The notes: generated from the sequence alone by a model not told the origin. Numbered from the stretch's first letter, positions 9,171-18,441 are shown. The stretch: DNA of 64,000 bases from Xanthomonas cassavae CFBP 4642 (GCF_000454545.1 NZ_CM002139.1:3410901-3474900), one strand, 5' to 3'. Made by a program: numbers and translations.

Positions 9171-10328
9171 GTGCCCGACCTGATTCCACCGCCCCTCTCG
9201 CTCTACGTGCACCTGCCCTGGTGCGTGCGCAAATGCCCGTATTGCGATTTCAATTCGCATGCGGCCAATGGCGCGTTGCCGTTCGACGACTACGTGGATG
9301 CGCTGATCCGCGATCTGGATGCGGATCTGCCGCTGGTCTGGGGCCGGGTGGTGCATTCGGTGTTCTTCGGCGGCGGCACGCCCAGCCTGTTTCCGCCGGC
9401 GGCGATCGACCGTTTCCTGCAGGCGGCCGCGGCGCGGCTGCGGTTTGCGCCGAATCTGGAAATCACCCTGGAAACCAACCCGGGCACCGCCGAACATGGC
9501 CGTTTCGAGCACTACCGCGCAGCGGGCGTGAACCGGCTGAGCTTCGGCGTGCAGAGCTTCGACGATGTGGCGCTGCAACGGCTGGGGCGCATCCACGACA
9601 GCGGCGAGGCCGAACGTGCGATCAAGCTGGCGCAGGATGCCGGCTACGACAATGTCAACATCGATCTGATGTACGCCCTGCCAGAGCAGACCCTGGCCCA
9701 GGCCGAGCACGATCTGGAGCGCGCCTTCGCGCTGCAGCCCACGCATCTGTCGCACTACCAGCTCACGCTGGAGCCGAACACGGTGTTCTTCGCGCGGCCG
9801 CCCAAGGGCATTCCCGACGAAGATGCGGCCTGGGATATCCAGGAACATTGCCAAGGGTTGCTGGCCCAGGCCGGCTATGCGCAGTACGAAGTCAGCGCCT
9901 ACGCCAGGCCCGGGCGGCAATGCGCGCATAACCTCAATTACTGGCGCTTTGGCGATTACCTGGGCATCGGCGCCGGGGCGCACGGCAAGATCAGCTCCGG
10001 TGCGCAGCAACAGGTGCTGCGCCGCTGGAAACACAAGCATCCGCAAAGCTATCTGGCCGGCGCCGGCACGGCGGCGTCGATCGGCGGCGTCGACATCGTG
10101 CCGCGCGAACGGCTGCCGTTCGAATACATGCTCAACCTGCTGCGGCTGCACGAAGGCTTCCGGTTGGGCGACTTCGAAGCCTGCACCGGGCTGCCGGCCT
10201 CGGCGATTACCGCACCGCTGGCGCGTGCGCTGGCGCAGGGTTGGCTGGTCGAGCACGACGAACGCCTGCTGCCCACCGAACTGGGCCGCCGTTTCACCAA
10301 CGACGTGGTCGAGCTGTTCCTGGACTGA
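9171..10328 (+). CDS. hemW: radical SAM heme chaperone HemW
   Basis: 385 residues, reading from a GTG start at 9171 (the ATG at 9154 meets TGA at once). Radical SAM 4Fe-4S motif C18-x3-C22-x2-C25 within CVRKCPYCDFNSH, the HemW form. Further landmarks: FFGGGTPS, ETNPGT, NRLSFGVQSFDD, NIDLMYALPEQT, and HemN_C in the C-terminal third. HemW proteins bind heme and transfer it to respiratory enzymes; many genomes mislabel them as coproporphyrinogen III dehydrogenase. Conserved partner of rdgB. Confidence 0.93.
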   Translation: MPDLIPPPLSLYVHLPWCVRKCPYCDFNSHAANGALPFDDYVDALIRDLDADLPLVWGRVVHSVFFGGGTPSLFPPAAIDRFLQAAAARLRFAPNLEITLETNPGTAEHGRFEHYRAAGVNRLSFGVQSFDDVALQRLGRIHDSGEAERAIKLAQDAGYDNVNIDLMYALPEQTLAQAEHDLERAFALQPTHLSHYQLTLEPNTVFFARPPKGIPDEDAAWDIQEHCQGLLAQAGYAQYEVSAYARPGRQCAHNLNYWRFGDYLGIGAGAHGKISSGAQQQVLRRWKHKHPQSYLAGAGTAASIGGVDIVPRERLPFEYMLNLLRLHEGFRLGDFEACTGLPASAITAPLARALAQGWLVEHDERLLPTELGRRFTNDVVELFLD

Positions 10329-10647
10329 TTGCCACCGCGCACAGGTGAGCTGCCTGCGCCACGCAGGAACGGCGAATGCACGGCTGCAGGATCACCACTC
10401 GCCAGATGCAGCTGGCGGCGGCATGACGCTGCATCCACGCGTCTGCAGATCGGTACCGGCCGCGCCTGCCTGGCGACTGCGCAACAACTGCAGCGGCCTG
10501 CCCGGCGGCCGCAGGCAGCACACCTTGCGTGGCTAGAGTCATCGCCGCCTGTAGAGACACGCAGTACGCCAGCCGATGCACGCCGGTTCGCTGGACGACG
10601 GAAAAACATGCTACATAGCTCACGCTTCGAACCGAGCCCGCCCCCGG
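10329..10647. other. intergenic stretch without a recognised gene
   Basis: About 320 bp between hemW and the DUF1631 gene. No gene, RNA or strong hairpin with a T-run was recognised. It is GC-rich and carries no heptad repeat. It probably contains the promoter of the DUF1631-PilZ pair. Confidence 0.5.
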
Positions 10648-13050
10648 ATGTCCACGCCCGCCTCTTCCCTGCAGCCCACGCTCAGCGGCCCGATCGCCGA
10701 AGCGCCCGTGTCCGCGCGCGGCCGGCGCCTGCTCGGCATGTTGCATGCGCACTGCATGCAGGCGCTTGGCGGGCCGCTACGGCTGACCATCGTCGAGCTG
10801 GAGCGCGAGCTGCTGCACCAGGCAGAACATGCGCGCAATAGCCAGATCCAGGCCGACACCTACGCGCAGACACGCGGGCTGCGCGATCACGTCGACCGCT
10901 TTCCACAGCGCTTCCTGCAGGAACTGGCGCAGGACCTGGCCACCCTGCACACACGCCCTGCGTTGATGCCGCCGCCGGATGCGTCGGCGCATCCGCAGAT
11001 GCTCACGCTGGTGGAAGACACCGATATCGACCGCGACATCGTGCTCAGCGAGATCGCCCGGCGCGAAACCTCGCGGCGCGCCGATGCACTGCAACTGCTC
11101 GCGCAGCGGCTGGCGGTGATCGGCGCGGTGCCCGAATTCGAATTGGAAGCCCTGCCACTCGGGCCGTACGCGCTGTGCCGGATCCTGCGCGAGTGCGGCC
11201 ACGCGCTCGGGCTCAACCTGGATGGGCAGCTGACCCTGTACAAGGTCTTCGAGCGCCAGGTCGTGGACCGACTGGGCGATCTGTTCGAGCGCGCCAACAG
11301 CACACTGGAACACGAGGGCATCCTGCCGGGGCTGATCTATCACCCGTATCTGGTCAAACCCACCCAGGTCCAGACCCGGCGCACGGCCCCGGCTGCTGCA
11401 ACCACGCCCAAGGAGGCTACTGCGCGCGGCAACGCACACCGTGCAGGGTGGCCGGCCACCGGCTGGAGTGGCGCATCCGCCCCGACCGCCTGGCAGAGCG
11501 CGCTGCTCGATCCGCAGGGCGCAGCCGCTGCACCACCGGCTGCCGTGACCAATGGTGCAGTGGCCGGCTCACCGGCACTGGCCGATGCCGCTCAGGCGCT
11601 CGGTGGCCTGATGTCCTCGGCACGCCAGGCACAGGTCGCCGGCAACGCCCACCGGGGCGCCGCACCGGGCAGCCTGGTGCAGGCCGCCGCGGCACAGCCC
11701 GCCACGTCGCCCGCTGCGGCGGCCTCGGCTGCCGTGCCCAAGGCCGCGCTCGGCGAGGCACTGGCCAGCCTGCAAGGCGCCTTGCGCGCGCAGGCAAACC
11801 CGGCTTCGCAAGCCAGCGGTATCGATGCGGTCCAGCGTCGGGTGCTGGAGGTGCTGCGTGCCCAACATGGGCCTACCGCGGCGCTGTCGCCGCAGGACAC
11901 CGACACCTTCGACCTGCTCGGCCTGCTGTATGCGCAGATGCAACGCGAGGTCCGCGAGCACACCCCGGCGCAGGCGCTGCTGGCCAAATTGCAGGTTCCG
12001 GTGGTGCGCGCCGCGCTGGCCGACACGCATTTCTTCGTGCGCGACCAACACCCGGTGCGCGAGCTGCTCAACACCGTGGCCGAGTCCGGCGCGGTGTGGC
12101 TGGGCGAAGAGGACATCGACCCGCAGCTGCTGCACAAGCTGAGCAGCGCGGTCGACCGCATCGTCGACACCTACCAGGGTGACGAAGCGGTGTTTGCCGC
12201 CGCCAACGACGACATCCAGGCCCATCTGCGCACGCTCAGCCGCAAGGCCGAGGTTGCCGAACGCCGGCATGTGGATGCCGCCCGCGGCAAGGAGCGGCTG
12301 GAATCGGCCAAGCAGCAAGCCCAGGCCCGCATCGAGGAAGTGTGCGAAGGCAGCGCACCGCCACGGTTCGTGCAGTCGCTGCTGCGCCAGGCCTGGTCCG
12401 ATGTGCTCACCCTCACCCTGCTGCGCCAGGGCGAGCAGTCGCCCGAATGGGACGAACGCCAGGCCTTGACCGCGCGTATTGCCGAGGTCACCTGCCGCAG
12501 CAAGGGCGAGCCCATCGACACCGCGCTCGCCACCGACGTGGAAACCGCGCTGCTGCAGGTCGGCTACCACCACGACGAAGCGGCGGCGATCGCGCGCCGC
12601 CTGTCCACGCCCGGCGGCGAGGACGAACTCACTTCGCGCACCGAGCTCACCGCCAAGCTCAAGGCACGTGCACGGCTGGGCGACCAGGGCGAGGGCGCAG
12701 CGCGCACGCCGGCAACGGCGCCGCGCACGCCGGCGGAAGAGGAGTACTACACGCAGCTGCGCAGCCTGCCGTTCGGTACCTGGTTCGAATTCACCATCAA
12801 CCAGCAGGGCGACCTGCGCCGGCAGCGGCTGTCCTGGTACAGCCCGATGACCGACCACGCGCTGTTCGTCAATCACCGCGGGCAGAAGGTGGGCGACCAC
12901 TCGCTCGACGGCCTGGCACGGCTGATGGCCAGTGGTCAGGCGCGGCTGCTGGTGGAAGAAAAATCGCGGCTGATCGATCGCGCCTGGCACGCCACCGTGC
13001 GGACCCTGCGCAGCCTGGCCGGCCACTCCCCCGCAGAGGCTAGCCCATGA
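10648..13050 (+). CDS. DUF1631 family protein
   Basis: About 800 residues from the ATG at 10648 (start uncertain; another in-frame ATG lies at 10576). DUF1631 proteins are long, mostly helical cytoplasmic proteins of unknown function, often misnamed thymidine phosphorylase. Visible: an N-terminal helical part (about 20-240) with HEGILPGLIYHPYL, an Ala/Thr/Pro-rich low-complexity linker (about 245-385), a helical middle with HFFVRDQHPVRELLN, and a C-terminal globular part with LPFGTWFEF and RRQRLSWYSP resembling a PilZ-like beta module. The last bases overlap the PilZ gene (ATGA at 13047), pointing to joint work in cyclic-di-GMP signalling. Confidence 0.85.
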   Translation: MSTPASSLQPTLSGPIAEAPVSARGRRLLGMLHAHCMQALGGPLRLTIVELERELLHQAEHARNSQIQADTYAQTRGLRDHVDRFPQRFLQELAQDLATLHTRPALMPPPDASAHPQMLTLVEDTDIDRDIVLSEIARRETSRRADALQLLAQRLAVIGAVPEFELEALPLGPYALCRILRECGHALGLNLDGQLTLYKVFERQVVDRLGDLFERANSTLEHEGILPGLIYHPYLVKPTQVQTRRTAPAAATTPKEATARGNAHRAGWPATGWSGASAPTAWQSALLDPQGAAAAPPAAVTNGAVAGSPALADAAQALGGLMSSARQAQVAGNAHRGAAPGSLVQAAAAQPATSPAAAASAAVPKAALGEALASLQGALRAQANPASQASGIDAVQRRVLEVLRAQHGPTAALSPQDTDTFDLLGLLYAQMQREVREHTPAQALLAKLQVPVVRAALADTHFFVRDQHPVRELLNTVAESGAVWLGEEDIDPQLLHKLSSAVDRIVDTYQGDEAVFAAANDDIQAHLRTLSRKAEVAERRHVDAARGKERLESAKQQAQARIEEVCEGSAPPRFVQSLLRQAWSDVLTLTLLRQGEQSPEWDERQALTARIAEVTCRSKGEPIDTALATDVETALLQVGYHHDEAAAIARRLSTPGGEDELTSRTELTAKLKARARLGDQGEGAARTPATAPRTPAEEEYYTQLRSLPFGTWFEFTINQQGDLRRQRLSWYSPMTDHALFVNHRGQKVGDHSLDGLARLMASGQARLLVEEKSRLIDRAWHATVRTLRSLAGHSPAEASP

Positions 13051-13394
13051 TCCAGGACACCCGCCGCGCGCCGCGCCGCCAACCCAGCGACCTGGTGCCG
13101 GTCATCGACATGCTCAGCGAGGCGCAGATCGGCCGCGTCGGCAACGTGTCCGAAACCGGCATGCTGGTGTTGGCCTCGGTTCCGCTGCACGACGACGCCT
13201 TGTACCAGCTGCGCTTCAGCCTGCCCGAGCGGATTGGCCGCGCCACCGAGATCGATGTCGGCGTGCACCTGCTGTGGTCGGACGCGGCGCACGCGCCCGG
13301 CCAGGCCTGGGCCGGCTTCCGGTTCCTGAGCATGTCCGAGCCGCATCGCCTGCGCCTGCGCGCCTGGATCGCCGAAGAACACATGGTGGGCTGA
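13047..13394 (+). CDS. PilZ domain protein
   Basis: 115 residues, a single PilZ domain. The N-terminal RRAPRR run matches the cyclic-di-GMP-binding RxxxR motif; GNVSETGMLVLAS corresponds to the D/NxSxxG motif, so ligand binding looks possible. No signal peptide or membrane segment. The start overlaps the stop of the DUF1631 gene. Type IV pilus, motility or exopolysaccharide control are usual PilZ outputs; which one applies here cannot be told. Confidence 0.88.
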   Translation: MIQDTRRAPRRQPSDLVPVIDMLSEAQIGRVGNVSETGMLVLASVPLHDDALYQLRFSLPERIGRATEIDVGVHLLWSDAAHAPGQAWAGFRFLSMSEPHRLRLRAWIAEEHMVG

Positions 13395-13455
13395 CCGCGT
13401 CACCGGGTTTGCGGCAAAATCGCGTTCTGCCTTTGCATCGCCGATCGAGTCCCGC

Positions 13456-14781
13456 ATGCCCCAGCCGTCCCTCAGCCGCCTGTATTCCGACCACCTGCGC
13501 ACGCTCACCACGCGCGCCGATCAGGCGCTGCAGCGCGGCGGCTTCGATCATCTGGTGGTGCCCAGCGGCAACCTGCATTATCAGGTGTTCGACGACCGCG
13601 ATTACCCGTATGCGGTGAATCCGCAGTTCAAGGCCTGGGTGCCGCTGACGCGGGTGCCCAACAGCTGGCTGGTCTATACGCCAGGCCAGCGCCCGACGGT
13701 GATCTTCCATCAGCCGCTCGATTACTGGCACGTGGTGCCCGACGCACCGAGCGGCTGGTGGGTGGAGCACTGCGATATCCACATCATCCGCACACCCGAG
13801 CAGGCGCTGACGCTGCTGCCCGCGCGCAGCGAACGCTGCGCCATCCTGGGCGAGGCGCACAGCGCGCTCGGCGCCTACGTGCCGAACACCCCGCAGCCGG
13901 TGCTCGATTGCCTGGAGTATCAGCGCGCCTTCAAGACGCCGTACGAACTGGCGCTGATGCGCATCGCCCAGCAACTGGCCGTGCGCGGCCACCGCGCCGC
14001 CGAGGCCGCATTTCGCGCCGGCCAGAGCGAATTCGGCATCCACATGGCGTACTGCGCCGCGGTGGGCCAGGATGCCAGCGAGCTGCCCTACGGCAACATC
14101 GTCGCGCTCAACGAACACGGCGCGGTGCTGCACTACACCGAGCTGGGCCAGCAACCGCCGCAACCGCTGCGCAGCTTTCTGATCGATGCCGGCGCCTCGG
14201 CCTATGGCTATGCCAGCGACATCACCCGCACCTACGCCGCCGATACCGGCAGCGAGTTCCAGGCGCTGATCGAGGCAGTGGACGCCGCGCAGGTGCGCAT
14301 GGGCCAGAGCGTGCGTGCCGGCGTGGACTACAAGCAGCTGCATGTGGACGCGCATCTGGCATTGATGGGCATCCTCAAGGAGTTCGGCATCCTCACCGTC
14401 TCGCCCGAGGCTGCTTTAGCCACCGGCGTCAGCGCCGCATTCTTCCCGCACGGCCTGGGTCACCTGATCGGCCTGCAGGTGCACGATGTGGCGGGGTTTG
14501 CCGCCAGTGACCAGGGCGGACGCATCGAGCGGCCGGCAGGCCATCCGTATCTGCGCCTGACCCGCGTGCTGGAACCGGGCATGGTGGTGACCATCGAGCC
14601 GGGCGTATATTTCATCGATATGCTGCTGCAGGAAGTCAAACGCAATGGCCACGCCGCCAGCATCGACTGGCAGCGCGTGGAACAGTTCACGCCCTATGGC
14701 GGCATCCGCATCGAAGACGAAGTGGTGTGTACCGATGACGCGCCGGAAAACCTGACCCGCCCGGTCTTTGCCGCCGCATGA
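13456..14781 (+). CDS. pepQ: Xaa-Pro dipeptidase (prolidase)
   Basis: 441 residues (E. coli PepQ 443). Cleaves dipeptides with C-terminal proline; two-metal pita-bread fold (M24B). N-terminal creatinase-like domain about 1-155, catalytic domain after. Metal-site motifs in order: LIDAGASAYGYASDITRT (two Asp), HGLGHLIGLQVHD (His), TIEPGVYF (Glu) and GGIRIEDEVV (Glu). It is close to a second M24 peptidase, pepP, encoded convergently at 15511, so both proline peptidases flank the XVIPCD gene. Confidence 0.94.
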   Translation: MPQPSLSRLYSDHLRTLTTRADQALQRGGFDHLVVPSGNLHYQVFDDRDYPYAVNPQFKAWVPLTRVPNSWLVYTPGQRPTVIFHQPLDYWHVVPDAPSGWWVEHCDIHIIRTPEQALTLLPARSERCAILGEAHSALGAYVPNTPQPVLDCLEYQRAFKTPYELALMRIAQQLAVRGHRAAEAAFRAGQSEFGIHMAYCAAVGQDASELPYGNIVALNEHGAVLHYTELGQQPPQPLRSFLIDAGASAYGYASDITRTYAADTGSEFQALIEAVDAAQVRMGQSVRAGVDYKQLHVDAHLALMGILKEFGILTVSPEAALATGVSAAFFPHGLGHLIGLQVHDVAGFAASDQGGRIERPAGHPYLRLTRVLEPGMVVTIEPGVYFIDMLLQEVKRNGHAASIDWQRVEQFTPYGGIRIEDEVVCTDDAPENLTRPVFAAA

Positions 14782-14809
14782 CCGGCCCTGTGCCACACGG
14801 AGCATTCCC

Positions 14810-15208
14810 ATGAACGACCCACGTCAGGCCTCGCATCCAGATCATCCGATGTATCAGCAGATCGAACGCGGCGTGCACGCGATCGACGCCGCGCACGGAC
14901 GCGCCCCCGATCAGGCCAGCGCGCGGCTCACCGCCGCGCTGTTGCCGCTGGCCAAGGAGAACGGCTTGTCGCGCGTGGATCACGTGCTGATGAGTGAGGC
15001 GAACAGCACCGGCGTGCATGGCGGCGAGCATGTGTTCGTGGTGCAGGGCGAGCCAACCAACCCGGTGCATCTGCGCGCGCACATGAAGACCGAGCAGGCC
15101 CTGAGCACACCCGAAGCGCAGTCGTTCGAGCGTACCCGCCAACTCACCGGCCCCGGCGAGCAGGCACAGCAGCCAGAGCGCAGCCAGACGCCGCAGCTGG
15201 GGCAGTAG
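14810..15208 (+). CDS. stand-alone XVIPCD domain protein (type IV secretion recruitment domain)
   Basis: 132 residues, no signal peptide or membrane segment. Almost the whole chain (about 10-115) matches the Xanthomonas VirD4-interacting protein conserved domain: DHPMYQQIERGVHAID at 11-26, GLSRVDHV at 52-59, FVVQGEP at 76-82, RAHMKTEQALSTP at 89-101, then a Gln-rich tail (seven Gln in 112-132 and adjoining). This domain normally sits at the C-terminus of antibacterial effectors (X-Tfe) and docks on VirD4. Here no toxin domain precedes it: a Shine-Dalgarno-like CGGAG and the ATG at 14810 start 28 bp after pepQ. No immunity gene or T4SS gene is near. Could be an effector remnant, a decoy or a regulator. 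Confidence 0.8.
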   Translation: MNDPRQASHPDHPMYQQIERGVHAIDAAHGRAPDQASARLTAALLPLAKENGLSRVDHVLMSEANSTGVHGGEHVFVVQGEPTNPVHLRAHMKTEQALSTPEAQSFERTRQLTGPGEQAQQPERSQTPQLGQ

Positions 15209-15510
15209 CCCGCGCAAGGCGCCGCAGCTGGCGCCGCACTGATCGCGGCGAACAGCAAAGATGGGCAGGCGAGGCGCGGCATCCACGCGTCCGCATCGCA
15301 CCCAGCGGCGCGTGCATCGGGGCGGCGTGCGCACTTGCCGACCACAGGCGCCCTGCCCCCCCGATGTGGCAGCGGTATCGGGTCTGGGCGCCGGCCATCT
15401 CCGCTGGATTCACTGGGAGGCAAGTCGGCGGTCGCCGTCGGCGGCGAACGGTACGCGCCCCGCACGCCATCACCGCGACCCAGGCACGCTGACCGCACCG
15501 GACCAACCGC
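15209..15510. other. intergenic stretch between convergent XVIPCD gene and pepP
   Basis: About 300 bp where the two genes converge. No gene, heptad element or T-tailed hairpin was recognised. Short open frames on both strands show no familiar protein, and I saw no remnant of a toxin domain. Confidence 0.45.
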
Positions 15511-16842
15511 TCAGGCGCCGGCGGCGGCCATCTCCGCCTCGATCTCATCGGCGCTGCGCGCCAAGGCATCGGTCAGCACGCGGTGGCCGTCGGCGGTGAT
15601 CAGCACGTTGTCTTCGGTGCGGATGCCGATGCCGCGCCACCTGGCATTCACCGAGGTGTCGTCGGCGGACACATAGAGCCCCGGTTCGATGGTGAACACC
15701 ATGCCCGGTTCGAGCAGCCGCGACTCGCCCGCCAGCTTGTAGTCGCCGACATCGTGCACGTCCAGGCCCAGCCAGTGACCGGTCTTGTGCCGGTAGAACC
15801 GCGTGTAATGGCCTTCGGCGATGATGCGCTCCAGCTTGCCCGTGAGCAGGCCCAGGCGCAGCAGGCCTTCGGTCAGGATCTCCACCGCGGCCAGATGCCC
15901 CGCCTCGTAGGCCACGCCGGGACGCGCCTGCGCCAGCGCAGCGGCCTGCGCGGCACCGACCAGATCGTGCAGTGCACGCTGCGCCGGGGTGAAGCGGCCA
16001 TTGACCGGAAAGGTGCGGGTGATGTCGGCAGCATAGCCGCGGTACTCGGCGCCGGCATCGATCAGCACCAGCTCGCCGTCGCGGCTGCGTGCAGCATTGG
16101 CGCGGTAGTGCAGCACGCAGGCATTGCTGCCGGTGCCGACGATGCTGCCATACGCCGGCCACGCATCGGCGGCGCGAAACTCGCGCTCGACCTCGGCCTG
16201 CAACGCGTATTCGTGCACGCCCGGGCGCGCCAGCCGCATCGCTGCACGATGCGCGCGCACGCTGATGTCGGCCGCCTGCTGCATCAACGCGATCTCGTCG
16301 CGCGACTTGAACAGGCGCTGCTCGTGCAACAGGTGTCCCAGCTCCAGGAATTCGTGCGGCGGCTGCGCGCCGTGGCGCACCTGCTCGCGCACGCGCTTGA
16401 GCCAGCCGATCAGCTTGAGGTCGAAATCGACGTCGCGGCCGAAGTGGTAGTACACACGGCTACGGCCTTCGAGCAGGCCCGGCAGGATCTCGTCCACATC
16501 GTCGATGGGATAGGCATCGTCCATGCCGTAGCGCTCCACCGCGCCTTCCTGTCCTTCGCGCGGGCCGTCCCAGGCTTCGCGCTCGGCATCGCGCTCGCGG
16601 CAGAACAGGATCGCCTCGCCATGTTTGCGGCCGGGCACCAGCACCAGCACCGCTTCGGGCTCGGGAAACCCGCTCAGGTACCAGAAGTCCGAATCCTGTC
16701 GATACGGGTAATGGGTGTCGTGGCTGCGCACGCGCTCGGGCGCGGCCGGCAGGATCAGGATGGCGTGCTCGCCGGCCATCTGCATCAGCTGCTTGCGCCG
16801 GCGCGCATATTCGGCCGCGCCGATCCCGGTGAGCTTTTTCAT
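15511..16842 (-). CDS. pepP: Xaa-Pro aminopeptidase
   Basis: 443 residues. Removes an N-terminal residue that precedes proline; M24B metallopeptidase with an N-terminal AMP_N domain (about 1-135; YARRRKQLMQM, DSDFWYLSGFPEPEAVLVL) and catalytic domain. Metal ligands in LIDAGAEYRGYAADITRTFP, HKTGHWLGLDVHDVG, TIEPGLYV and GIRTEDNVLI. The chain opens MKKLTGIGAAEYARRR at 16842. It lies 10 bp downstream of the UPF0149 gene, the same pair (ygfB-pepP) as in E. coli. Confidence 0.95.
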   Translation of the reverse strand: MKKLTGIGAAEYARRRKQLMQMAGEHAILILPAAPERVRSHDTHYPYRQDSDFWYLSGFPEPEAVLVLVPGRKHGEAILFCRERDAEREAWDGPREGQEGAVERYGMDDAYPIDDVDEILPGLLEGRSRVYYHFGRDVDFDLKLIGWLKRVREQVRHGAQPPHEFLELGHLLHEQRLFKSRDEIALMQQAADISVRAHRAAMRLARPGVHEYALQAEVEREFRAADAWPAYGSIVGTGSNACVLHYRANAARSRDGELVLIDAGAEYRGYAADITRTFPVNGRFTPAQRALHDLVGAAQAAALAQARPGVAYEAGHLAAVEILTEGLLRLGLLTGKLERIIAEGHYTRFYRHKTGHWLGLDVHDVGDYKLAGESRLLEPGMVFTIEPGLYVSADDTSVNARWRGIGIRTEDNVLITADGHRVLTDALARSADEIEAEMAAAGA

Positions 16843-16852
16843 AGCGCGACGA

Positions 16853-17395
16853 TCAGTTCAGACGTTGGCGGAAACGCGGCCCCATCACGCAGTCGCCATG
16901 CAGCAACAGCACCGCCACGCGCACGAATTCCTCGATCTCGGCCAGCGCGGTATCGTCTTCCTCGCCGGCATCGAAATCCTCGCTGGATGCCTGCGCCAGA
17001 CGCGCCAGGTCCTGCAACGCCTCCTCGCCTTCCTCGGTCAGCGCCGGGCGCTGTTGCGCGGCCAGCCCGAAGCCGCCCAGGAACGCACGGCACCAGTCGA
17101 ACAAGGCATCGGTGCGTGCCGGCAGCGGGGCCCCGTCTTCAACCAGCAGCAGTTCGAAGGCGAAGTCGCGATCTTCCAGCTGCGCCACCGTGGCCTGCCG
17201 CAGCTGATCCAGCGCGCCGCCCTGCTTTGGCGCCACCTGGGAGGGTTCGGCAAGGATGCGTGCCAGCCAGTCGGCGCTGTCGGCACCGCCGCCAGACAGC
17301 CACCCGCACAGCCCGCCATGCAGTTCCGCCGCAGAGGACGCCAGCGCGAGCTGGCGGCTTTCGGTTTGCACAGCGGTCACGTCAGGCAGATCCAT
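16853..17395 (-). CDS. UPF0149 (YgfB/YecA-type) family protein
   Basis: 180 residues, soluble and helical, acidic in the C-terminal half ([21 protein letters not shown]). UPF0149 features: [12 protein letters not shown] near the N-terminus, [14 protein letters not shown] in the middle and the [10 protein letters not shown] helix at the end. No C-terminal SEC-type zinc motif, so it is YgfB-like rather than YecA. Function unsettled in the family. Next to pepP, and divergent from the TIGR02449-zapA-6S-fau group, reproducing the ygfB-zapA-ssrS-ygfA neighbourhood of E. coli. Confidence 0.9.
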   Translation of the reverse strand: MDLPDVTAVQTESRQLALASSAAELHGGLCGWLSGGGADSADWLARILAEPSQVAPKQGGALDQLRQATVAQLEDRDFAFELLLVEDGAPLPARTDALFDWCRAFLGGFGLAAQQRPALTEEGEEALQDLARLAQASSEDFDAGEEDDTALAEIEEFVRVAVLLLHGDCVMGPRFRQRLN

Positions 17396-17633
17396 CGAGT
17401 CATCCAGTTAAGAGCAGTAAGGAGCCCACGCACGCTGGGCGATGTGACTTCCCAGTGTACCAAGGTGCCCTCCCCTTCCGCCGCCATCACGTGGTTCCAT
17501 GCAGCGTTCCACGCCCACCGCGCCAGGCCGGGACCGCGTGACGCCAGGCCTTGGCAGGCTTGCGCTTGCGGGGTACCGCCGGCGGTCAATCGAGCGCTTG
17601 ACCGCCGCGCGCACGCCCCCCTATCGTGAGTGC

Positions 17634-17855
17634 ATGGACAACCCCGCCGCCCTCGCCCAGATCCGCGCACTTGCCGCTCGCGTGGAGGCGTTGGTCGAGC
17701 GTACTCAACGATTGACCGACGAAAACCGCAGCCTGCGACACCAGCAGGAGCAGCTGATCGGCGAGCGTTCGCAGTTGCTGACCAAGAACGAGCAGGCGCG
17801 CTCGCGCGTGGAAGCGATGATCACGCGGTTGAAGTCATTGGAGCAGCACACGTGA
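17634..17855 (+). CDS. TIGR02449 family coiled-coil protein
   Basis: 73 residues, nearly all one predicted coiled coil: ALAARVEALVERTQRLTDENRSL with leucines in heptad spacing, ending RVEAMITRLKSLEQ. The size and ZapB-like make-up fit TIGR02449, which in gammaproteobacteria lies just before zapA; a part in cell division is inferred from this position. The TGA overlaps the GTG of zapA (GTGA at 17852). Confidence 0.85.
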   Translation: MDNPAALAQIRALAARVEALVERTQRLTDENRSLRHQQEQLIGERSQLLTKNEQARSRVEAMITRLKSLEQHT

Positions 17856-18151
17856 GCAACAACGAACCGGTCAGCGTGCGTATTCTGGATCGTGAATACA
17901 CGGTGGGCGTCACCGCCGAAGAACGCGAGAGCCTGACTGCCGCTGCGCGCCTGCTGGATCTGCGCATGCGCGAGATCCGCGGCAGCAACCGCATGGCTGC
18001 GGTGGACCGCGTCGCGGTGCTGGCGGCGCTCAACCTGGCGCATGAGTTGCAGCAACTGCGCGACCAGCAGGCGCTGTACGACCGTGAATTGGCGACCACG
18101 CTGGACACCTTGAATCGCCGCCTGGACAGCGTGGCCGACACGTCGCGTTGA
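17852..18151 (+). CDS. zapA: cell division protein ZapA
   Basis: 99 residues from GTG at 17852. Binds and bundles FtsZ filaments at mid-cell. N-terminal globular head VSVRILDREYTVGVTAEERESL, conserved AARLLDLRMREIR, then the coiled-coil tail (about 55-95) with VAVLAALNLAHEL. Coupled to the preceding coiled-coil gene by a 4-base overlap. 6S RNA follows downstream, the classic order in gammaproteobacteria. Confidence 0.93.
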   Translation: MSNNEPVSVRILDREYTVGVTAEERESLTAAARLLDLRMREIRGSNRMAAVDRVAVLAALNLAHELQQLRDQQALYDRELATTLDTLNRRLDSVADTSR

Positions 18152-18234
18152 GGCGCACGTCGCACTGTCGTCGCAAAGATGAACTTTCGAACGCGCGCAT
18201 CGACCAATGGGCTAGCCATCGCGCGTCAGAGGTC

Positions 18235-18240
18235 TATACT
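18235..18240 (+). promoter_or_regulatory. -10 element of the 6S RNA promoter
   Basis: TATACT six bases before the deduced 5' end of 6S RNA at 18247. No clear -35 hexamer was found at the expected spacing. Confidence 0.6.
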
Positions 18241-18246
18241 TCGCTT

Positions 18247-18431
18247 GCGTTCTCTGCTGTAAACGACAGCGTGCAAAACATTCGCCTTGTCCCTTAATTA
18301 CGACTACGGGGGCGCGACGAAGCCGGGTGTGCAAGTCCGCCTTGTAGCGGGAAGCCCGATGGCCTCACAACGTCCCCACTTGAACCCCGGGTTCAAGGTC
18401 GTTTCGCCCGCATCGTCACGGCGGAGAATGC
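18247..18431 (+). ncRNA. ssrS: 6S RNA
   Basis: About 185 nt. The ends pair into an 11-bp closing stem: 18247-18257 with 18421-18431 (GCGTTCTCTGC against GCGGAGAATGC, two G-U pairs). The interior is long and rod-like, with complementary stretches around 18309-18345 and 18380-18410, as expected for the RNA that mimics an open promoter and sequesters sigma-70 RNA polymerase in stationary phase. Location between zapA and the formyl-THF cyclo-ligase gene is the standard one. Identified by structure and position, not by covariance search. Confidence 0.88.
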
Positions 18432-18441
18432 AAATCTGAAA

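Noticed and set aside
14810..15208. A full type IV secretion locus or toxin-immunity pair
   Set aside because: Only the recruitment-type domain is present; no VirB/VirD4, toxin fold or lipoprotein immunity gene was found in either direction.
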